Of a DNA stretch of 64,000 nt, positions 56,861 to 64,000 are shown piece after piece. The DNA is taken from the NCBI GenBank assembly GCA_030248195.1, contig JASAND010031982.1, positions 40,373-104,372 on the forward strand. Reading direction: 5' to 3'. The stretch is from Trissonchulus latispiculum (taxonomy: Eukaryota > Nematoda > Enoplea > Enoplida > Ironidae). The translations under genes and the position numbers were made by a program. Each line of letters opens with the position of its first letter. Positions within the stretch are counted from its first letter, which is position 1. The notes beneath the pieces were generated by a model. That model did no database searches, was not told the DNA's origin, and was given only the letters and a program-made list of their open reading frames with translations.

Positions 56861-59140
56861 TGTCACAGGGAAAATTTTCCCCCGTGAAAACTTTCCCCCG
56901 GAAAAATATCCCTAGGGTATTCTTTCCCCCCGGAAAAATTTCACTAGTGAATTCTTTTTCCTTGTAAAAATTTCACTAGTGGTTTCTCCCCCCCCCCTCC
57001 GGAAGGATTTCCCTAAGCAGAAATTATTTTGCTGTATGTATTAATTGAAAGTTATTTTCAACTACCTAAACATTACAGTTTTGCTCCGTATTTTTATGTT
57101 AAGTAACTAATTATTTTAGTATTTTATTTGTCCGCATTTAACAACGCAAGAATAACAAAATGAATAAATAATTAAGCAAAATGAAAATATGCAAATTTAC
57201 AAAGTACAAATGCTAGAAAATAAGTAGCACCGAAATGGAAATTAATAAACCCCTGACCTTATTCCTTTCTGGCTTTATTCTTTAAACAAAATAGATTAAA
57301 ATTAATTTGCGATAAAGAAACACAACGTTAGCGGATTAAATTTTAATCAATCTAGCTAAAATAGTTAAGGTGATAATTACTTTTCGAGACACCGAACTTG
57401 AACCATCATTGCTTATTCAATACTTGGTGTTATAATTCCAATTTTATATAAAATGTAAGCTTTGGGTTTTGAGTTTTTAATGGATGCAATCAAGCTAATT
57501 TTGGGCTTCTAGAATCAAGTAAACAATCTCCCCATTAAATAGTAAAGTAAGCTTCCCCCAACGTTTTATCTTTCTCAAAACTTGAATAGCTTAACTAAAA
57601 TTTTGTATGGATGCTTTCCAACCCATATTTAATTGATTTATAATAAACTTCTAAAAATTTTAAATTGTTGACTTTTCCGAAAACCAAAAAAATGGGAACC
57701 AAAACATTTTTTCCATCAATCTTGGTGAAACATTACAGTAGTTTTCTGGGTCGTAGAACATGAATCTTAAGTTCTGCGATTCGAAACTAGAGCAAAATCG
57801 GTTAAGTTTTGCTAAAGTCAGCATTAAGTATATGTATCTCCCTCGTCCCAACTGAGGCTGAATTTTCGGAACCAATCATAGAAGGAGTAGTACAAGATGA
57901 TAGTCTCTTCCAAAACTTTCTAAGAAATCGCCTAAAGAACACACTCTCTGTAGGAGGCTCGACTTACAAATAAAAACGTTAAAATAAATCATATTTAAAA
58001 CTTCATACACATTTTTTACTTGAATTTGCACATATCTATTCTGTACTCTTGATTTTGTCGAGTAAATAATTAGTTTACACGATAATTTTAACGCCCATGT
58101 TTAGCACGGTATGACACTGCTGTTTCCTTAAAGATTAATTTGAATCCGTTTAATCACGCCTTTCTAATGATTACTGAAGTAGGAGTCTTAGGCCTTATTT
58201 CTTTAAAGTTTAATCGGATTAGATTAAAATTAATCCGCATTAAAGAAACAGCACCTCAGATTAAACGGATTTAAACCAGCGGGTTAAACAGATTAAATTT
58301 AATCCTGTTTCTTTCATGCACCTAAGATTAAAATTTTAATCTAATCCTGTTCCTTTATTAACCCTTAGGATTAAAAAATGAATGAAATTTTAATCCGACC
58401 TGTTTAATCGCTGTTCCTTTAAAGATTAATTTTAATCTGTTTAATCCGTCTCGTGCATTTTCAACTAGTTTTTAATCCTCGTGTAACTACGCGGATTAAA
58501 GGGATTAAAAGTTGGCGGATTAAAATTTTAATAGCTGTTTATTTAATGGCGGATTAAACTTAACTCGTGTAATCAGAGGATTAAAAATGGCTGGATTAAA
58601 CGAGTTTATTTTGATCCGTTTAATCCTTATAATCCTGCATTAAAGAAACAGCCGTTAACATTTTAATCCGGCTGATTTTTAATCCGTTTAATCCGACCAT
58701 TTTAATCTTTAAAGAAATAAGCCCTGAGATTCAAAATGATAGTTGAAACCTCAGCATACACTGACTGAATGGATTAAAATAAATTTTAATTACATTGATT
58801 TTTAACTTTTTCTAATTCATATTCACTGCTAAAGATTGGAAAAGAACAGCTAATAATAAAATATCAAATTAATTACTTAGCATAAAATTAAAGCAAGAAA
58901 CAACGCTGTAGTTGTAGAAACAATGAATACGCCCAGCAGAATAATTACAACAACTTCTAGTGAAAATTTTCCGGGGGGAAATAATTTCCTAGGGAAATTT
59001 TTCCGGGGGGAAAGAATTCCCTTGGGAAATTTTTCCGGGGGGAAAGAATTTCCTGGGGAAATTTTTCCGGGGGGAAAGAATTCCCTAGGGAAATTTTTCC
59101 GGGGGGAAAGTTTTCACGGGGGAAAATTTTCCCTGTGACA
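56861..59140. mobile_element. 2.28-kb TIR element, TGTCACAGGG ends
   Basis: TGTCACAGGGAAAATTTTCC and its exact complement bound the element. TCGG precedes the left end (56857-56860) and follows the right (59141-59144), a possible 4-bp target duplication. The terminal 100 bp on each side iterate CCCCCCGGAAAAATT-type words, inverted in the other arm. The interior is AT-rich, without a transposase, and carries the nested block at 58188-58726. Confidence 0.8.
58188..58726. mobile_element. Nested TIR element built of TTTAATCC iterations
   Basis: TTAGGCCTTATTTCTTTAAAG on the left pairs with CTTTAAAGAAATAAGCCCTGA on the right. The body is made of direct and inverted TTTAATCC/GGATTAAA words. It resembles the ATCAG (26532) and TTAACTC (14920) blocks in architecture. 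Confidence 0.6.
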
Positions 59141-59144
59141 TCGG

Positions 59145-60410
59145 CAATTGGCTTGGAGTTGCATTGTCTTGTTTTCTATCCTTGAAATTAGGTTTACGCC
59201 AAAAACACAGCGTTTAGTAAAGAGCTAATTTAACTTTCACTTTAATCCCAGGTATTCAATTAAGTAAATAAGTAAAATTCCGTTGTCAGCAGAATCAAAC
59301 TTGTGCCTTTCACCACTATTATATGAACAGCAGCCTTGCCTGTTTCAATTTAGTGTCAGTTTCTTTAAAGAACAGTGCGTCTAGGAAGACCAAAAAGCAG
59401 GGAAATTGCAATCAAATCAGCCAAAAAGTGACTTAAAATCGGTAGATTGAAACATAGCTTTCTTTGCTCCCAACTTTTAGGTTGCTTTCAACCGTTTTCT
59501 GCTAAATTTATCATTGAGTCAGAATGCATAATACAGTTTTGGAAATAGTTTAAAATTAGTACCAACATTACTAATAAGATGGATTGATAAAAATTTTGTG
59601 AGTCAATGGGAAATAGGAGTGACGTAAGTTTAAAGCTGCAACTTCCCGGTTTAGTTATGACTAATTTTTCAACTAAAATCACAGTTTTTATGGCGCAAGT
59701 TCAAACCGGCTAAGGCTTAGTAATTCACAACAAAACTTTCCCCGCATTTTTGCTGGAAAGTTTGTGATTTCATTCAACATTTATTTAAAGTTATTTTTCC
59801 ATAAAAACTATGTCATTAAAATATCAACGGGGTGACTCATACCAACTGCACAGGCTCTGTACAAATTATGCATACAGGCTTTTAAAATTTAAAATTTAAT
59901 ACCTCGTCAAATTTTGAAATCCCCCCTTGCTTGCCGTCATGGAAACTAGTTGTGTAAAACGTTGAAATTTTGTGGATGTTGAAAACAGGGCTCTCGCGCA
60001 CTAGAAAGGTCCCTATGTTTAATTTTCACTTTAGTGTAGTACACAAATGTCTATTTCATGTTACAGCCAAAGGTTTCGTGTTTGAAATTTTTATTTTGAA
60101 TAACAGTCGTCTGTCGGTTAGGCTTTTCTATTCTACAGCTGGGGATAATGGGATTTCCGTTTCTTTCATCTTGTCTAAATTTAACGAATTTAAGGATAAT
60201 GCCTAATTTGAAGCAGAGGTTACAGATGAAGGAGAACGAAAATTTCCCGAAATTCTGTTTAGTTTTGTTAGCTTTTGGCCCCTAAATTTTTGGATTAAAG
60301 ATTTGATAAACATAAAGATTAAAGATTAAAGTTGAATTTCTATCTCGTCTACTACTGACTTGAAACTAGTCGAAAACATTTAATTAATTTCAATGCAGCA
60401 ATTGTTTAAC
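59145..60410. other. No gene recognised
   Basis: AT-rich sequence without recognisable exons, RNA genes or inverted ends. Confidence 0.4.
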
Positions 60411-60419
60411 TCTATTTTA

Positions 60420-60703
60420 TGTATTCTCCCAGGCTGTGAACAATTAATAAGGGCCCTGATGATACCATAAAGTTTACAGAAAGTTTGCCATCACCATTGG
60501 ACAAATAAATATCCTCAAGACTTTTATTAACATCTTCCTCAAGTAGGGGCCAATCCGAAAAAGCACCAGCAATGAAACCTCCTTCTGAGGTCCGCATCCT
60601 TCGAATCACGTTGAGCCCAAAAAAGTCTGGCGGGGTGGGATTTCGAACTCCCAGACTTCTGCTCAACGCACCGACGCTGTAACCAACTGAGCTACAGGTG
60701 CTT
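60420..60703 (-). repeat. tRNA-derived SINE
   Basis: On the minus strand the head has box A TAGCTCAGTTGG and box B GAGTTCGAAATCCC, about the right distance apart (60635-60697). The 5' stem GCACCTG has no matching 3' strand, so it is not an intact tRNA. The body continues through TTTTTTGGGCTCAACGTG and TTGGCCCCTACTTGAGGAAG to about 60420. The 84-codon frame through it (60412-60666) is incidental. Confidence 0.7.
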
Positions 60704-61498
60704 CAATGGAAATAGCTGAAACCAAAGCTTGCCAAGGCAAAAAGCAACCGGCCCAGGAGTTGGGAAATAATTTCTAATCGACTTCTGTTAAGCTTTTAAG
60801 CTATTTTTAAAGTTACTTTTGGCATGGAAACTTTCAGGCCAGCTTCGCAGGAGAGAATCGTCTTAATCCTAGTTCAGATATCCTGAGCTAAGATTAACTT
60901 TAGAAGTTGGACCTTAACTTGGATTGAACAAGATTTCATGGTCGTGGGTGTGTTGAATGACTTTAGCTTTGTAGGTAATGAAATTAATATCAGCATTAAT
61001 TGCAGCTTTTAAAGTATGACTCGCAAGTTTTATTTAACAATACTCTTTGTGGGGACTTTTCTCACAGGGCACGACTATACGTGTCTTTCTACATAAGCTC
61101 ATTTCACATAGAAAATTCTATTCATACAAAGTTTAACACCATTTTCCAATTCCTAATAATAGTCATTTTAAGTCGGGACGTTTAGTGAAATCGTTTCGAA
61201 AAATCACCTTAACATTAAAGATTTCACATCAAAGATAGTATCTATTCCTAGTTCAACTTTTTTAGGTGTGTAACAACTTTCATAGCTAAAGCCTGTTAAC
61301 CCACATTAGGGCTGTTGAATTTTCAGAAATTTAGGAAAACTGTATGTTTCAAATTCATTTTTGAGAAAACTTCTACTTTTGTAGCGAAAAGTTTTCGGGC
61401 GAAGAAAGCAGTTTGCTACAATTACGATTTGAAAGTTCTTGTTTGTGTTACAAATGCGTGAGTGAAAGCTCGCTTAAACTTTAAAATTATTAACAAAT
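60704..61498. other. No gene recognised
   Basis: AT-rich sequence between the SINE and the TTAA element. It may belong to the upstream region or first intron of the claudin-like gene. Confidence 0.35.
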
Positions 61499-61502
61499 TT
61501 AA

Positions 61503-62484
61503 GGTGGTGATTCCTTTTGGAGACATCAACTTTGAACCCTTATTACTCATTCATTATCTAAAGTTAAGAAGCCATTTTTATATCAAAATGGAGCTTAACA
61601 TGTTTTCTTTCTAATAAATGCAAGAAAATTAGCTTCAGTTTTCGGAAACTATTTTACTGCATTTTCGAAGTACTTTAATTTTCCAGATTTTTTGCAGACT
61701 GAAGTAAATTTTTTCGTGAGGCATTGATTATACCATTCGATACCTCTATCAAATACCTGGGGACCCTTTTTTAGTTATTATGAAACCGCTCTTCGTAATG
61801 GAGATATTAGATAAAATGTATGCGCAACCTGGTTTTTGTCTACTTTTCCCAACTTTAGCAAGCGACCACTTTAGCTAGAAAGCAGCAATCGGGGCAACTA
61901 AAAAAGGGTCCCTAAGTATTTTTGTGCAAAACATGTCTGGTAAGTGGCAACTCTCTATCATGCATAGTAAATGCTCCACAATAGCTGGAAAAAATTTGGT
62001 CATGTTTTTGCAAAAACTACATTTTTTATGATAGCAGCATACAGGATAGCATTTAGAAGATTATAACGCCACGCATAATCGGCCTCGACGGGACCTTCAA
62101 ATTGACGCCATTCGTTTAATTTTACGGCTTGCGTAGCTCAAGAAATGGCGGATTATTTGACTTCTGCAAAAATGACAAGTTTTCAACGCCAATATAAGAA
62201 AATCAGTTATATCTCACTATAGAGAAACGCTAGAAAGGTGCTTCAAAAAGCAAAAATGTAGAGCTCAACAAGATCTTTCGAATGAATATAATCATAGCTA
62301 TGCAACTACTGTCTAATTGTCAAAAAGCGGCAAAAACCGCCCTGAACGGAAACGTTGAAGTTTTGAAGCGGGATTGCGCGGAGGGTGTTAGAATGCTAAA
62401 AGAACTTACTTTGGAAAGTTTCATCAAATTTTATCCTGATTTGGACCGTCAACCAACAATATGTGCCCAAAAGGAATCACCACC
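61503..62484. mobile_element. TTAA-flanked non-autonomous DNA transposon, copy 2
   Basis: A 982-bp element with GGTGGTGATTCC and GGAATCACCACC ends and TTAA at 61499-61502 and 62485-62488. Read on the minus strand it runs parallel to the copy at 23348-24327, sharing for example TTGTGGAGCATT and GCAACTAAAAAA-type phrases. It lies about 120 bp upstream of the claudin-like exon. Confidence 0.85.
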
Positions 62485-62606
62485 TTAACAAATTTTACGT
62501 AGCTTATAATTTTATTAGTTTGCTGATTTATACCAAATTAATTTAATTATTTATTCTTTACTCTTAATAAAATTAGTATTAACAGCATTTGTTTGTTTTA
62601 TTTCAG

Positions 62607-63722
62607 ATATTTACTTTTTTATTACATTATGGGCGGACTTGCAATTTGTCACATTGCAATCACTACACTGGCCTGCATAGTTTTGCTGGGGGCCATTTGC
62701 CTCACCACAACTGCCCTAGTGACCCCCAAATGGCAAACGGCCGAACTGCGGGATACGGGAACGGCCCTGCCCGAGACCCACTACCACGGACTGTGGCAGA
62801 ACTGTGTGGTTCAGCCCCGGCCCGGGTTCCAGGACCCGGACGAGGTCTGCGAGATGCTGATCTTCGATTCCAACGAGCCGGATAGCAGCAGTGGGCATCA
62901 CACCGCTGACAGTAAGCATCGGGTTAACCTAAAAGAAGGGGTTACTCCTGGCTTAAACTCTTATGTTTGGGGCTCATTTGAGGAGCCTCCCTGTAAAAAG
63001 TCCCCCTATAACCCAAAATTTGCCAAATTTTATCATTTTTACCCAAACTGTTCAAAACGTTTTCCAGCTTCGCCGGAGTTTTGACGAAATGTTCTCTATT
63101 TTGTCTTAAAAACACCTACATTAGTCGTTTTCTAACAGTTTTTACACAAAAAAACGTAAACGTTCATAAATGTTTTTTCAAAAATGATTCCACCATTTCA
63201 GGTGAGCCCCCTATATCGTCCCTCCCCCGGGTCATAAATTTTGGGCTAAGAATAAACCAGCACTCCACAAGAGTCACGGTAAGATAATAACTGAGCCTAA
63301 ACTGTACCTAATCAGTAACAGAAATAAACTTATCAAAAAGGTTATTTTCTAAAGGGGATTCCTTTTTACAGTGCAGATTTTCCAGACAAACCGCAAACTG
63401 GTGGTGGGATAGTCTGATGAAAACAATATGCTCACTGTTTGTTAAGAACTCTATCATTTTTATTTATTAATTAATTAACTTTATTTATTTATATAATTTT
63501 TTATTCGCGAACTGATGGTATATTTTCTTGGCTTGATAATTAATTAATACTTAATTGTTTCAGCATGGAGATTGGCCGTGATCTGCCTGTTGGCCATTGG
63601 CGCTTTATTGGGCATTTTGTCCTTTCTTCTGGCCGCTGTTACCACCTACCTTCACTGTTGTCCGATGACCGTTTGTGCTAAAATTTCCGGGATCACCTGG
63701 CTTATTTTCAATTTACTGGCTG
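62607..63722 (+). CDS. Claudin/PMP22-type tetraspan protein, first two coding exons
   Basis: Exon 62607-62911 (acceptor TTTCAG; ATG at 62629) joins 63564-63722 in phase 1, and the second exon ends at a GTAAGA donor. TM1 spans residues 5-30. The first extracellular loop has the claudin signature W35, GLW at 54-56, C59 and C74. The second exon gives TM2 (RLAVICLLAIGALLGILSF) and the start of TM3 (ITWLIFNLLA). TM4 must lie beyond the window. The family builds paracellular barriers or acts in related membrane roles; the exact subfamily cannot be told. The upstream exon boundary implies a 5' UTR exon not identified. Extending the first exon past 62911 would add an unlike Gly/Pro-rich tail, so the splice is preferred. 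Confidence 0.82.
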
Positions 63723-64000
63723 GTAAGAACCAGTTAAAATTGGCTTATGTTTAGCTTAGAGCCATTCTGTCTGGCTTGGCTTTGAGCCAATTTTGATTTT
63801 GAAATTTTTTGAGATAAAATTGAGTGATAGAAAGTTGTATGTACACGTGAGGCATGTACAATCGTTTGGTGACTTTGTACTATGCCATTATGCGTTGTCG
63901 ATCGAATTCTAACAAGAGAAGAAGAAATAAAGATAATAAATTTAAAAACAAATTAAAATTTGAATTCTTTACTAGCAGTTTTAAAGACTTTTGCCTAGAT
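63723..64000. other. Intron of the claudin-like gene
   Basis: No further exon is visible before the window ends. Confidence 0.5.

Noticed and set aside
60631..60703. Functional minus-strand tRNA
   Set aside because: Box A and B are present, but the acceptor strands do not pair and a SINE body follows.

Overview
The window is nuclear DNA of an animal, probably an invertebrate. Host genes have many small exons with GT-AG introns. Their products are metazoan: an HELLS/LSH-type chromatin remodeller, cyclin C, a Rab30-like GTPase, a claudin-type tetraspan protein and a rhodopsin-like receptor. Non-coding DNA is AT-rich and crowded with mobile elements. I cannot name the phylum from sequence alone.

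Layout. 1-3.7 kb: nested non-autonomous DNA transposons, including two 8-bp-TSD (hAT-like) copies that carry GGGGCC arrays. 5.6-7.5 kb: an intact 623-codon reverse transcriptase ORF of Penelope-like character without a visible endonuclease. 8.1-9.3 kb: a foldback element with TA duplication. 10.36-12.71 kb (+): the last six exons of HELLS. 15.43-19.51 kb (+): a receptor gene broken by one in-frame TAG and by a 3.1-kb inverted-repeat element that contains about twenty 115-bp palindromic satellite units. 19.6-21.25 kb: a large palindrome with a nested MITE. 22-27.3 kb: foldback copies, CGGCT arrays, a TTAA-flanked element and an ATCAG-iterated element.

28.38-41.54 kb (-): a complete ten-exon cyclin C gene (312 codons plus stop), assembled here from exons of 32-139 bases. 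Its introns hold a decayed LINE, a hAT-like element, C/G-homopolymer MITEs and a tandem tRNA-like repeat whose loop reads CUA. 41.9-43.7 kb and 46.9-50 kb (-): two LINEs. The second has a 997-codon ORF with a 2A-type peptide, PHD-like zinc finger, APE endonuclease and reverse transcriptase. 50.11-52.31 kb (+): the last three exons of a Rab30-like GTPase. 56.9-59.1 kb: a 2.28-kb inverted-repeat element. 60.4-60.7 kb (-): a tRNA-derived SINE. 61.5-62.5 kb: a second TTAA element. 62.6 kb to the edge (+): the start of a claudin-like gene.

The host genes are unrelated housekeeping and membrane genes and do not form a pathway: DNA-methylation-linked chromatin remodelling (HELLS), the Mediator kinase module (cyclin C), Golgi traffic (Rab30) and cell junctions (claudin-like). 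The shared theme is how much transposon-derived DNA their introns and flanks tolerate. The sequence records several insertion histories through target duplications, empty sites and frames that line up again when an insertion is discounted. HELLS and Rab30 lack their 5' exons here, and the claudin-like gene runs off the end.
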